From Planctomycetota bacterium (GTDB lineage Bacteria > Planctomycetota > Phycisphaerae > Phycisphaerales > UBA1924), in contig JAFIFX010000004.1 in assembly GCA_020831805.1 (NCBI GenBank), forward strand, positions 62,001-126,000: 64,000 nucleotides of DNA, read 5' to 3'. Below, piece after piece: positions 43,604-52,655 of this stretch. Under the pieces are notes generated by a model that saw only the letters and a list, made by a program, of their open reading frames with translations, made no database searches and had not been told where the DNA came from. Both the position numbers and the translations under genes were made by a program. The first letter of the stretch is position 1, and the number at the start of each line of letters is the position of its first letter.

Positions 43604-44125
43604 ATGGACGAAGCTGATCAACCCGGTCGATCGCGTGCGGACGACGACGACCGACCTCCCGCCGAACGCGTGGTGGACCTGACCGACCCCGGGGGCTTGC
43701 TGAGCCCGGGGGACGGGGCTTGGTTGTGCGCGATGCTGGGGCGGGCGATCGCGCTGCTGGGCGCGACCGGGGAGGTGCGCCTCAAGGCGGTCGGCGACGC
43801 GGAGATGGACGAGGCGCACCGGCGGTACTGCGACATTGCCGGCACGACCGATGTGCTGACCTTCGACCTTTCCGAGCACCCCGGCGTGCTCGACGCCGAC
43901 ATCATGCTGTGCGTGGACGAGGCGGGGCGCCGGGCGCGCGAGCGGGGGCACGAGGTGCGGCGCGAGCTGCTGCTTTACGCGCTGCACGGCGTGCTGCACT
44001 GCCTCGGGTACGATGACCATGACGACGAATCGTTCGCGCGGATGCACGCGGCGGAGGACGACATCCTGACCCGGCTCGGCGTGGGCCCGACCTTCGGCGA
44101 TGCGGCCGCGGGGGTGGCGTCATGA
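43604..44125 (+). CDS. ybeY: Endoribonuclease YbeY (rRNA maturation)
   Basis: Zinc-dependent endoribonuclease for 16S rRNA maturation and ribosome quality control. The metal site is in HGVLHCLGYDDHDDESFARM, equivalent to the conserved H-G-x-L-H-L-x-G-Y-D-H. TDVLTFDLSEHPGVLDADIM is the family's TDVLSFPxxxxxLGDIxI region, with Leu-Asp-Ala for the usual Leu-Gly. The 173-residue product has a 20-residue acidic extension. ATG at 43604; the frame is open further upstream. It overlaps corC by four bases (ATGA), the well-known ybeY-ybeX order. Confidence 0.93.
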   Translation: MDEADQPGRSRADDDDRPPAERVVDLTDPGGLLSPGDGAWLCAMLGRAIALLGATGEVRLKAVGDAEMDEAHRRYCDIAGTTDVLTFDLSEHPGVLDADIMLCVDEAGRRARERGHEVRRELLLYALHGVLHCLGYDDHDDESFARMHAAEDDILTRLGVGPTFGDAAAGVAS

Positions 44126-45456
44126 CGGCCGGCTGGTGGTTGGTTTCCGCGCTCGTGCTGATGACGGCGGGCGGGTTGTTCGGCACGCTGTCGCTGTGCC
44201 TGCACCGCTTCTCGCGCGGGCGGCTGGCCGACCTGGCGGCCCGGTCGTACAAGCCCAAGCTGGCGCGCCGGGTCGAAGCGATCGTGACCGATCCGAACGA
44301 GCACGCCGCGGCGATGGCGCTGGTGCGTATCCCCTTGCAGCTGGCGGCGGGGATCTCGGCGGTGATGTGGGTGGCGGGGCTGCGCGGGGAGGCGATGCCG
44401 GGCTGGGTTTCGGCGCTCGTGGGCGTGCTGGTCGCCTCGGCGGCGTTGTGGGTGTTCGTGGTGCTGGTGCCGCAGGCGGTGGCGCGGCACGGCGCCGAGC
44501 GGACGATCGCGGCGTTGTCGGGGCTGGTCCGCGGGACGCACGTGGCGTTCGGCCCGCTGCTGGGGGTGGTGCGGTTCATCGACGAGGTGGTGCGCCGGCT
44601 CTCGGGCGTGGACCTGGGCCGCGGGGAGCTGGACCCCGACGCCGAGCTGCTCAGCGTGGTGACCGAGAGTGAGCGGGACGGCCTGATCGACGAGAGCGAG
44701 CGCGACATGATCGAGGCGGTGGTCGAGTTCCGCTCGACGACGGTCGAGCAGATCATGACGCCGCGGACGGAGATCGACGCGCTGGCCTACACCGACGATC
44801 TGCAGGCGGTGCTGGCCTTCGTAGACCAGCACGGGCACTCCCGCGTGCCGATCTACGAGGACAACCTCGACAGCATGCGGGGCATCCTGTACGCCAAGGA
44901 CCTGCTGCGCTGGATCCACAACCACGGCGGCAACGGCAAACCGTTCCTGCTGGCCGAGATCCTCCGCCCGGTGTCCTTCGTGCCGGAGACCAAGACCGTT
45001 CGCGAGCTGCTCACCCAGCTCCTGGCCGAGCAGGTCCACATCGCGATGGTGGCCGACGAATACGGCGGGACGAGCGGCCTGGTCACGATGGAGGACATCG
45101 TCGAGGAGATCTTCGGCGACATCCAGGACGAGTACGAATCGCCCGAGGACGCCGTGGGCGGCGTGGAGCTGGACAGGCTGGATCGCTCGGCCCGCATCGA
45201 CGCGCGGACCCCCATCGACGACGCCAACGACGAGCTGGAGACGCTCGGCATCGAGCTGCCCGAGTCGGACGACTACGACACCGTCGGCGGCTTCGTCAGC
45301 GCCACGCTCGGGCGCATCCCCGAGCCGGGCGAGGCCTTCGAGCACGGCAACGCCCGGGTTGAGATCCTCGAGGCCGAGCCGACCCGCGTGGTGCGGGTGC
45401 GCGTCGCCCTGGTCGAGCCGGAGCGGATCGAGGCGGGCGAGCCGGGGGCCAAGTGA
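44122..45456 (+). CDS. CorC/HlyC-family (CNNM) transporter-like protein
   Basis: A 444-residue protein with an N-terminal CNNM/DUF21 membrane domain of three to four helices (to about 130), a pair of CBS domains (VEQIMTPRTEIDALAYTDDL; MVADEYGGTSGLVTMEDIVE) and a C-terminal CorC/HlyC domain (SDDYDTVGGFVSATLGRIPE). Members are linked to magnesium/cobalt efflux. Start ATG overlaps the ybeY stop. The family and pairing are well known. The Mg-extrusion role in this organism is inferred. Confidence 0.9.
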   Translation: MTAGWWLVSALVLMTAGGLFGTLSLCLHRFSRGRLADLAARSYKPKLARRVEAIVTDPNEHAAAMALVRIPLQLAAGISAVMWVAGLRGEAMPGWVSALVGVLVASAALWVFVVLVPQAVARHGAERTIAALSGLVRGTHVAFGPLLGVVRFIDEVVRRLSGVDLGRGELDPDAELLSVVTESERDGLIDESERDMIEAVVEFRSTTVEQIMTPRTEIDALAYTDDLQAVLAFVDQHGHSRVPIYEDNLDSMRGILYAKDLLRWIHNHGGNGKPFLLAEILRPVSFVPETKTVRELLTQLLAEQVHIAMVADEYGGTSGLVTMEDIVEEIFGDIQDEYESPEDAVGGVELDRLDRSARIDARTPIDDANDELETLGIELPESDDYDTVGGFVSATLGRIPEPGEAFEHGNARVEILEAEPTRVVRVRVALVEPERIEAGEPGAK

Positions 45457-45468
45457 GTTGGAGCCGGG

Positions 45469-46173
45469 TCAGACCCGGCGCTTGGTCGAGTCGTTGAGCG
45501 TCAGGCCAGCCTCCCGCGCCAGATCGGCCAGCACCACGGCCTTGGACAGGCGCAGCTTGGCCCCGATGGACTCGCGGTGGCGTTCGACGGTCTTGACCGA
45601 GCGGTTGAGGCTCTCGGCGATGTCCTTGATGGACATGCCGTGGCCGAGCAGGGTGAGGACCTCGAGCTCCCGCGGCGTGAGCACATCGAGCTCGCCGAGG
45701 CGGATGACGCCCGATTCGATGACCGCCGTCTCGCTGGAGTGCAGGCGGTTGGACTCGTCGCCGGCGGGGATGCGCCGGGTGACGACCATGAAGCTGGTCT
45801 GCTCGGCCGGCGAATCCGGGGGGATCAGGCGGACCCAGGAGAACTGCTGGTGCCCGTTCCAGACGGTGCGCATCAGGCGGGGCTTGGGGTCGGCCTTCAT
45901 GGCCCGGAACAGGTTCAGGCGTTCTTCAATCCAGACGGAGGGGAAGCCCAGTTCCTTGAGGGTCTTGCCGCGGATGTCGCCGGGCTGGTTGTCGCCGAAA
46001 AAGATGCGGAGGGTCTCCGCGTTGAAGAACAGGACGGTGCCCTGCTCGTCGAGGATGCTGACGGAGACGCCCGGCTCGGTGGTCATGGTCTCCCAGAGCA
46101 GGGCGGGGGCCCGGCTGGGGACCACGCCGTCGTGGGGCGACGCGGTTTCGTGGGTGGATCCGGATTGGGTCAT
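45469..46173 (-). CDS. LuxR-type regulator with PAS-like sensor domain
   Basis: A 234-residue regulator. Residues about 30-150 form a PAS domain (VSVSILDEQGTVLFFNAETL, then FPSVWIEERLNLFRAMKADP). The C-terminal LuxR helix-turn-helix is complete: LTPRELEVLTLLGHGMSIKD, then IAESLNRSVKTVERHRESIG, then KAVVLADLAREAGL. Such proteins occur as response-type regulators without a receiver domain. It is divergent from cysS with only 24 bases between the start codons. A ten-base palindrome ATCGTACGAT (46180-46189) lies in that gap and is a candidate operator. Confidence 0.88.
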   Translation of the reverse strand: MTQSGSTHETASPHDGVVPSRAPALLWETMTTEPGVSVSILDEQGTVLFFNAETLRIFFGDNQPGDIRGKTLKELGFPSVWIEERLNLFRAMKADPKPRLMRTVWNGHQQFSWVRLIPPDSPAEQTSFMVVTRRIPAGDESNRLHSSETAVIESGVIRLGELDVLTPRELEVLTLLGHGMSIKDIAESLNRSVKTVERHRESIGAKLRLSKAVVLADLAREAGLTLNDSTKRRV

Positions 46174-46179
46174 GGTGCG

Positions 46180-46189
46180 ATCGTACGAT
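46180..46189. promoter_or_regulatory. Palindrome between luxR-type gene and cysS
   Basis: A perfect ATCGTACGAT dyad occupies the middle of the 24-base divergent gap. LuxR-family sites are dyads, so the adjacent regulator could bind here. It may be chance. Confidence 0.35.
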
Positions 46190-46197
46190 GGGTCCTG

Positions 46198-48246
46198 ATG
46201 AGCTTTCGCCTGTACAACACGATGTCGAAGCGGATCGAGCCGTTCCTCCCGGCCGATCCTGGGTGCGTCACATTTTACACCTGCGGGCCGACGGTCTACG
46301 ACGACGCGCACATCGGAAACTTTCGTTCGTTCCTGGCGGCCGACCTGTTGAGAAGGTGGCTGGAGAGTCCTCTTTGTACGCTCACCGGGCCGGACGGTTC
46401 CCCGCATTCGGGCCCTCGCGCTGTCATTCATGTCATGAACATCACCGATGTCGGGCACATGACCGACGATGCGGACGCGGACGGGGGCGGCGAAGACAAA
46501 ATGGTCGCGGCGGCCGCACGGATCCGTGAGGCGAAAAAAGCCGGGAAACTCCCCGAAAACGCGGCGGTGGATCCTGACGACCCACGCGCCGTCGCGGAGT
46601 TTTACCGCCAACGCTTCCTCGAGGATGCGAAAGCCCTGGGCCTGAAGGTCGCGATCGAGGCCGAGAGCGACCCGACGCTCATGCCGCGGGCCACCGGGCA
46701 CATCGAGGGCATGCAGCGCGTGATCGGGCGGCTGCTCGATGCGGGGGCCGCGTACACCGCCGGGCGGCCCGGAGCCCGGGCGATCTATTTCGATGTCAAG
46801 GCGTTCGAGGCCTACGGCCGGCTCTCGGGCAACACGCTCGACCGGCTCCGCGGCGGGGCCGGCGGACGCGTCGACGAGTCCACGCAGCAGGAAAAACGCC
46901 ACCCCGCCGATTTCCTGCTCTGGAAGGAAGATCCGAGCCACAAGATGAAATGGGACGCCCCCGACCACCCATCGCTGGAGGGCTGGGGGCCCGGCTATCC
47001 CGGCTGGCACATCGAGTGCACCGCGATGGCGCTCGACAGGCTGCTGCTTTTGCGTTCATCACAGAAAATTCGTAATGATCTAAGAGCTGCCTACCCGATT
47101 CTTGATTTTCCCGCGGAACCTCAAAATATCAACATTAACACAATCAGATCATATCTCCCGAAAGATCGTGGTGCATCGTTTCGATCTCAGTACAGCGATC
47201 GTGAAATTCTCATGTGGGCAATTGCATATGCCTATTCTGGCGAGTCGTTGGAGAAGTCGCACTCTGTTTTCAAATCTCACACCCAAGAATCCGTTCCAAC
47301 CTGGCAAACCATAAGAAAACGCCTATCAGGGCTTGATCTTGTATCGCAATCTGGGTCGTCGCGACAACTGGGCATCGACCTGCACTCCGGCGGCGAGGAC
47401 AACATCTTCCCCCACCACGAGTGCGAGATCGCCCAGTCGTGCGCGTTCACCGGCGCGGACCGCTTCGCCCGCCACTGGTTCCACCCGCGCTTCCTGATGG
47501 TCAACGGGCAAAAGATGTCCAAGAGCAAGGGGACCTTCTTCACGCCGCGGGAACTGATGGCCAAGGGGATCGATCCCGCGGCGATCCGGCTGGAACTGAT
47601 CAAGACGCACTACCGGGCGAACGCGGATTTTTCGCTCGAAGGGCTTGGCTCAAGTATCAAAAGAATCAATCGGTTGAGATCTTTCGCGAAGCGTATCGGA
47701 TACTTGCGTTCGAATGTACATCCCGTTCCTCCTGGCTACCATGCCAATCTCCAAGCCTACTCAAACGATTTCGCAATCGCGATCTCGGATGATCTCAACA
47801 TCGCAAAAGCTCTCAGCATTATAGATCTAGGAATATCTGAATCTGCATTCTCTTTCGATGACCCGCTAGATGAATGGAGAAAACTTGCATCAGATGCTGA
47901 GTCCTTTGTACTCCCTGACAAACCAATCCCGAACGATGAGGCATGGGCCATACTTCAAGGTTCTTCAGAATCGATGGTTGAGCGAAACTGGGCGGCTCTG
48001 CATTTAGTTGACAACATACTCGGCATCATCTTCCGACCGGTACAAGAGTCCCAAAACACTGGCATCGCCGTGTACCTCCCAGGAACAACCCCCTCGGAAG
48101 AAATCGAATCCCTGCTCGCCGAACGCCGCGACGCGAAGAAAGCCAAGGACTTCGCCCGCTCGGACGCGATCCGCGACGAACTCGCCTCGATGGGCTACGC
48201 CATCAAGGACATGCCCGGCGGCAAGGTCGAGGTCGGGCCGAAGTAA
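46198..48246 (+). CDS. cysS: Cysteinyl-tRNA synthetase with catalytic-domain insert and mosaic composition
   Basis: Charges tRNA-Cys. The class I signatures are present: FYTCGPTVYDDAHIGNFRSF (Cys29 zinc ligand, HIGN at 38-41), WHIEC (Cys274), the metal-binding IFPHHECE, and KMSKSKG at 439. The C-terminal part ends in LLAERRDAKKAKDFARSDAI, as in other CysRS. Length is 682 against the usual 460-500. About 110 residues (281-391) separate WHIECTAMALD from IDLHSGGED, two elements that are normally 10-15 residues apart. The insert has a possible helix-turn-helix (YSDREILMWAIAYAYSGESL then PTWQTIRKRLSGL). Composition alternates: 47.04-47.34 and 47.64-48.09 kb are far richer in A+T than the blocks between. 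ATG 46198; no Shine-Dalgarno. Confidence 0.93.
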   Translation: MSFRLYNTMSKRIEPFLPADPGCVTFYTCGPTVYDDAHIGNFRSFLAADLLRRWLESPLCTLTGPDGSPHSGPRAVIHVMNITDVGHMTDDADADGGGEDKMVAAAARIREAKKAGKLPENAAVDPDDPRAVAEFYRQRFLEDAKALGLKVAIEAESDPTLMPRATGHIEGMQRVIGRLLDAGAAYTAGRPGARAIYFDVKAFEAYGRLSGNTLDRLRGGAGGRVDESTQQEKRHPADFLLWKEDPSHKMKWDAPDHPSLEGWGPGYPGWHIECTAMALDRLLLLRSSQKIRNDLRAAYPILDFPAEPQNININTIRSYLPKDRGASFRSQYSDREILMWAIAYAYSGESLEKSHSVFKSHTQESVPTWQTIRKRLSGLDLVSQSGSSRQLGIDLHSGGEDNIFPHHECEIAQSCAFTGADRFARHWFHPRFLMVNGQKMSKSKGTFFTPRELMAKGIDPAAIRLELIKTHYRANADFSLEGLGSSIKRINRLRSFAKRIGYLRSNVHPVPPGYHANLQAYSNDFAIAISDDLNIAKALSIIDLGISESAFSFDDPLDEWRKLASDAESFVLPDKPIPNDEAWAILQGSSESMVERNWAALHLVDNILGIIFRPVQESQNTGIAVYLPGTTPSEEIESLLAERRDAKKAKDFARSDAIRDELASMGYAIKDMPGGKVEVGPK

Positions 48247-48282
48247 GCCCCGAACGGCAAAGCGACCATCGGGCTCCAAAGA

Positions 48283-48727
48283 GAAGCCCCGAACGTCAGT
48301 GAGTGGGCGAGGCGCACCCGCGATTTCGTGCCGCCGAAAACCGGCCGGGCCTTTGGATCCCGCGGCCGGAGAAATGGGAGTCGCCCAGCGTGACGCCACC
48401 GCCCCCGTCACTGGCGTTCCGGGCTTCATAAAGAAGCCCCGAACGCGAGTGAGCGGGCGAAGAGCACCGGCGATCCCGTGCCGCCGAAAACCGGGCGGGC
48501 CTTTGGATCCCGCGGCCGGAGAAATGGGGATCGCCAAGCGTGACGCCACCGCCCCCGTCACTTGCGTTCCGGGCTACACAAAGCAGCCCCGAACGCCAGT
48601 GAGCGGGCGAGGAGCACCCGCGATTTCGTGCCGCCGGGGACCAGACGGGCCTTTGGGGTTCGCAACCGGGGGAATGGGCATCGTCAAGCATGACGCTCCC
48701 GCCCCCGTCACTGGCGTTCCGGGCTTC
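48283..48727. repeat. Three 145-bp units with inverted ends, 150-bp period
   Basis: Units begin at 48283, 48433 and 48583 and end at 48427, 48577 and 48727. Each starts with GAAGCCCCGAACGCCAGTGA (variants) and ends with a near-exact reverse complement (CACTGGCGTTCCGGGCTTC), so they carry about 24-base terminal inverted repeats. The units share a core with GTGCCGCCG and GGGCCTTTGG. A degenerate start-like piece (48244-48282) overlaps the cysS stop. They resemble BIME/REP or MITE units. The array adjoins a RAYT gene. Confidence 0.9.
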
Positions 48728-48765
48728 CTATTGGTTGGTCCACCATTCTTTGGTAGCATGAAACG

Positions 48766-49266
48766 GTGGTTGAGCTCGCCTACTTTCTGACCTGGACCAC
48801 CTACGGCACATGGCTGCGCGGGGACGCACGCGGCTGGACCGAATCGAAGGACGGCCGCACGGTGCGCAAGCCCCCTGATCCACGCTTGGAGCACGAAGAT
48901 CGCAACCGCCTGCGCCATCCACCGACGGTGCTCGATAGGCCGATGCGGGACTGCGTCGAAGCCGCTTTGCGCCATGGATGCCGCCACAAGGGGTGGCAAC
49001 TCGGCGCACTCGCGGTGCGCACGAACCATGTTCATGTGGTCGTCCGCGCCGATGTGCGCCCGGAGCGGGTCCTCGCCGGTCTGAAAGCCTGGGCGACACG
49101 CGGGCTCCGCGACCACGGCCTGATTGAGCCCGATCGCACCGTCTGGACCACCCACGGTTCGACACGGCGCCTGTTCACTGATGCGTCGATCATGGCGGCC
49201 GTGGATTATGTCAATCGATTCCAGGATGATCGGGCGGGGCGGTACTCGGGTCGGAAGCCGGAGTGA
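48766..49266 (+). mobile_element. REP-associated (RAYT-like) Y1 transposase
   Basis: A 166-residue HUH-type Y1 transposase. The family start VELAYFLTWTTYGTWLRGD is followed by RGWTESKDG; the metal-binding HUH is NHVHVVV, and the catalytic tyrosine is in MAAVDYVNRFQDD. It lacks IS ends of its own, but is flanked by the 145-bp units on one side and a partial unit (49268-49373) on the other. This arrangement is what is found for RAYT proteins and REP elements. The gene is intact. GTG start at 48766. Confidence 0.88.
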
Positions 49267-49267
49267 G

Positions 49268-49373
49268 GGAAGCGCGAACGCACGAGGCAGGGACGGCCTT
49301 TGGGCCCGCTGTTGGGGAAACGCGCTATGCACCGTGAGACGCTTCCGCCCCCGTCACTGGCGTTCCGGGCTTC
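49268..49373. repeat. Truncated fourth repeat unit after the transposase
   Basis: The right half of the 145-bp unit: it shares GACGGCCTTTGGG and the terminal CACTGGCGTTCCGGGCTTC. The left end is diverged and follows the transposase stop. So the transposase lies inside the array. Confidence 0.8.
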
Positions 49374-49402
49374 CTGGCCTCCCCGCCCATACCATCCGCC
49401 CG

Positions 49403-51082
49403 ATGCTCTGGACCCTGTGGCGGGCCATCCTGTTCGATTTCTGGCGGCTGCTGATCCTCTCCGCCGCGGTGCTGGTCACGGTGGTGGCCTTTGCCGCGAC
49501 GGTCAAGCCGCTGGCGGACGGGAAGCTGACCGCCGACCAGGCGATCCGGTTCATGCGGTACGCGATCCCGCCCATGCTGGCGTACACCCTGCCGTTCGCG
49601 GGCGGGTTCGCGGCGACGCTGGCCTACCACCGGTTCGTGGTGGAGAACGAGGTCACCGCGGCCCACGCGGGGGGCATCGGGCACCGCAAGATCCTCCTGC
49701 CGGCGCTGGCCAGCGGCATGCTGCTCGCCGGGGGGCTGATGTACCTCAACGACCGGGTGATCCCCAACTACCTGCTGAGCATGGAGCGGATGATCACGCG
49801 GGACTTCGCCCGCCTGATGGTCAACAGCCTGCGCCAGGGCGAGGCCGCCCGGATCGGCAACACCGAGATCCACGCGGACCTGGTCGAGGAGCGCCGGCCC
49901 GAGCCCGGATCCCCCGCGCGGGAGCAGTTCCTCCTGGCGGGCGTCGGGATGGTCGAGTCCGACGGCGAGGGCCGGGTGAACATCGACGGCACGGCCCGCC
50001 GGGCGTGGATCCTGCTGATGCCGACATGGGCCCTGGGCGACGAGGACCGGGCACGGATCGGCGACGAAGCGGACACCGCCGTCATCGTCAAGTTCATCGA
50101 TGTGACCGTCTACCGCGCGGGCGCGCCGCAGACGGCCGAGCAGCTCGTGCTGCCCGCGATCCCCATCGCCAGCGTGTTCCGCGACAACCCCAAGTTCTAC
50201 TCGGGCGCCCGGCTGCGGGAGATCGCGGTCAACCCCGACCTGATGTCCAATGTCGACCGCCAGCGGGCCGGGCTCGCCAGGACGCTCGGCGCAAGCCGGG
50301 CCTACGCGGGCTTCGCCGAGGACCTGCGCCGGGCCCGCCCCATCGTGCTCAACGCCCCGGACGGCTCGGGCGTGCGGGTGCTGGGCATGCGGCTGCGGTC
50401 CGAGGGGCGGTGGTGGGTGATCGACCCACTGGACGAGTCCGGGCTGGTCGAGGTGGAGGTGCGCGGGCCCGACGGGCGATCGGACCGCCTGACCGCGCGC
50501 ACGGCCCGGCTGGGTTTGCAGACGGCGGCCGAGAACGATCCCCTGGCCGACCGCTCCGCCGCCGGCTCGTCCCGCTTCGTGCTTGAACTGGCGGGGGTGC
50601 GGCTGCTCGGGGCCGGGACGGAGATCGCCCAGACCGCCTATCGCGACCTCTGGCCGGCCGAGGACCCCACCGCGGACCTGCTCGGGCTGTCAAGCCCGGA
50701 GCTGATCGAGATCGCGCGGGCCGACCCCGCCGCCCAGTCGCACGGCTCCGGCGTGCCGCAGGCGATCCGCGAGGTCGAGCGTGTGATCGACTATGTGCAG
50801 GGCAAGATCCTGGCCAAGCAGCACGAGCGCTGGGCGTTGTCCGCGTCGTGCGTGGTGATGGTGGTGCTCGGCGCGGTGATGGCGATGCACCTCAAGCAGA
50901 CCACGCCGCTGGTGATCTACCTGTGGAGCTTCTTCCCGGCGCTGGCCTCGCTGATCGTGCTCCAGTCGGGCCAGCAGATGATCAACAACCGCGGCGGGAT
51001 CGGCGTGTTCGTCCTCTGGAGCGGGGTGGTCTCGCTGGCGATCCTGACCGTGGTGGTCTACCGCCGCATGGCGCGGCTCTGA
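49403..51082 (+). CDS. LptF/LptG-family permease
   Basis: A 559-residue protein of the YjgP/YjgQ type, membrane part of the lipopolysaccharide export machine. Helices at about 10-30, 50-72 and 95-115 (ILLPALASGMLLAGGLMYLN) precede a long outer beta-jellyroll, and three further helices are at 475-555 (ALSASCVVMVVLGAVMAMHL; PALASLIVLQSGQQMI). The sequence NDRVIPNYLLSMERMITRDF is typical. The domain between the helices is larger than in E. coli (about 360 residues). ATG 49403. The partner genes are not next to it; a glycosyltransferase and a PAP2 phosphatase follow with 4-base gap or overlap. Confidence 0.85.
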   Translation: MLWTLWRAILFDFWRLLILSAAVLVTVVAFAATVKPLADGKLTADQAIRFMRYAIPPMLAYTLPFAGGFAATLAYHRFVVENEVTAAHAGGIGHRKILLPALASGMLLAGGLMYLNDRVIPNYLLSMERMITRDFARLMVNSLRQGEAARIGNTEIHADLVEERRPEPGSPAREQFLLAGVGMVESDGEGRVNIDGTARRAWILLMPTWALGDEDRARIGDEADTAVIVKFIDVTVYRAGAPQTAEQLVLPAIPIASVFRDNPKFYSGARLREIAVNPDLMSNVDRQRAGLARTLGASRAYAGFAEDLRRARPIVLNAPDGSGVRVLGMRLRSEGRWWVIDPLDESGLVEVEVRGPDGRSDRLTARTARLGLQTAAENDPLADRSAAGSSRFVLELAGVRLLGAGTEIAQTAYRDLWPAEDPTADLLGLSSPELIEIARADPAAQSHGSGVPQAIREVERVIDYVQGKILAKQHERWALSASCVVMVVLGAVMAMHLKQTTPLVIYLWSFFPALASLIVLQSGQQMINNRGGIGVFVLWSGVVSLAILTVVVYRRMARL

Positions 51083-51086
51083 TCGG

Positions 51087-52655
51087 ATGACGATGGGGCG
51101 GAGCGAGGATGAGCACGGGTGGTGCACCGCCGGACGCGGGCTGGCGCTGGCCGCGGCGCTGGCGCTGGGCCTGTTCGGCGTCCGGATGCTCTGGCACGCG
51201 TTCCTCTCCGATCTGACGCTCGCCGAGGACGAGGCCCATTACTGGCTGTGGTCCACACGCCCGGACTGGGCGTACTACAGCAAGGGTCCCGGCACGGCCT
51301 GGCTGATCGCCCTGTCCACCGCCCTGTTCGGGCACAGCGAGTGGGCCGTGCGCCTGCCCGCGGCGTTGGCGTCGAGCGTCGGCATGATGGGCGCGGCGAT
51401 GGCCGCCCGGTGGACGCTGCCCGGGGACGGCCGGGCCGTCGTGCTCGCGGCGGCCCTGTACGCGCTGGTGCCCGGTTTCGCGGTCGCATCCATGCTGATG
51501 ACCATCGACGCGCCGTTCCTGGGGTGCTGGGTGTGGGGCGGGGCCTTGGCCGTGCTCGCCCTGCGCACCAACCGTGCGGTTGCCTGGATCGGGCTCGGCG
51601 GGTGCGTCGGCGTCGGCCTGCTGTTCAAGCACACCATTGTGCTGCTGCCGCTGGGCGTGCTGCTGGCGTGGTGGTCCGTGCCGGGGCGGCCGCGGCCACG
51701 CATCGGCGCGCTGGCCGGCGCTGTGATCGCCGCCGCGGCCGGGCTGCTGCCCATGCTGCTCTGGAACGCGGCCCATGACTGGGTGACCGTGCGCCACCTA
51801 CTGGGCCACCTGTCCCTGCCCGGCGGCGACACCCCGGCGAGCGGGGACTGGTCGTTCGTCTGGCCGCTGGAAATGGTCGGCGTGCAGATCCCCGTCATCG
51901 GCGGGACGCTGGCCCTGGCCCTGATCGGGCTCTGGCGGTCGCGCCGGACCGGGGACGGGCCCTGGATGCGGGCGATGGTGCTGATGGGGGTGCCGGTGTT
52001 CGCGTTCTATCTGCTGGTCGCGCTGCGGACGCGGGTGGAGGGCAACTGGGCGATGGCCGGCGCGGCGACGATGGTCGTTCCGGCGGCATGGACGGTGCTC
52101 GATGCGGCGCGACGGAAGGTTACCTGGATCCGCGCCGTCTGGTGGTTCACGGCGTTCGCCGGGGTGCTGGTGATCGTCGCCCCGGCGATGCTGGACTTCC
52201 TGAGCACGCGCCGGGTGTTCGGGCCATATATCCCGGTGCACCGGGTCACCGGGCTTCGTGCGCACGCGGAGGCGGTGCGGGCGCAGACCGACCTGCTCTC
52301 CGATCAGACCGGGCTGGAGCCGTTCGTGATGACCGACCACTACGGGCGGGCCTCCCAACTGGCCTTCTACCTGCGTGGCGGGCCGCCGGTCTACTCGGCC
52401 TCAGCCCAGACCGGCGGGCGGCGGTCGCAGTTCGACCTGTGGCCCGACACCGACCTCTCCCGCGGCGAGACCACACGGGCGCTCTCGGGGCGCCCCGCGG
52501 TGCTGATCGGGTCGCCGGGCCAAGAATGGGGGGCGGCGTTCGGGTTCATCGAGCCGCTCGGCCCGCTGGAAGGCGAGCCGAACCCCGGGTCACGGGCGGC
52601 GTTCCTCGGGTACGGGTACACGGGATTCCACGCGCGGGGCCGGCCGGATGGGTAG
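51087..52655 (+). CDS. GT39/ArnT-like membrane glycosyltransferase
   Basis: A 522-residue protein with about ten membrane helices. The acidic motif LAEDEAHYWLWSTRPDWAYY is the catalytic loop typical of the PMT/GT39 and GT83 lipid-phosphate-sugar-dependent transferases. It also has YSKGPGTAWLIALSTALFGH and WAVRLPAALAS, as in these families. A soluble C-terminal domain follows (SDQTGLEPFVMTDHYGRASQ). Starts 4 bases after the LptF-like gene; a second ATG at 51093 is also possible. It overlaps the PAP2 gene by eight bases. Probably adds a sugar to a lipid or protein outside the membrane. Confidence 0.85.
   Translation: MTMGRSEDEHGWCTAGRGLALAAALALGLFGVRMLWHAFLSDLTLAEDEAHYWLWSTRPDWAYYSKGPGTAWLIALSTALFGHSEWAVRLPAALASSVGMMGAAMAARWTLPGDGRAVVLAAALYALVPGFAVASMLMTIDAPFLGCWVWGGALAVLALRTNRAVAWIGLGGCVGVGLLFKHTIVLLPLGVLLAWWSVPGRPRPRIGALAGAVIAAAAGLLPMLLWNAAHDWVTVRHLLGHLSLPGGDTPASGDWSFVWPLEMVGVQIPVIGGTLALALIGLWRSRRTGDGPWMRAMVLMGVPVFAFYLLVALRTRVEGNWAMAGAATMVVPAAWTVLDAARRKVTWIRAVWWFTAFAGVLVIVAPAMLDFLSTRRVFGPYIPVHRVTGLRAHAEAVRAQTDLLSDQTGLEPFVMTDHYGRASQLAFYLRGGPPVYSASAQTGGRRSQFDLWPDTDLSRGETTRALSGRPAVLIGSPGQEWGAAFGFIEPLGPLEGEPNPGSRAAFLGYGYTGFHARGRPDG

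Noticed and set aside
47035-47370. Intein in CysRS
   Set aside because: No Cys/Ser at the start and no His-Asn at the end of the insert, no intein blocks, and the size is too small.
48283-48727. CRISPR array
   Set aside because: The units are 145 bases with inverted ends and no variable spacers; the period is 150.
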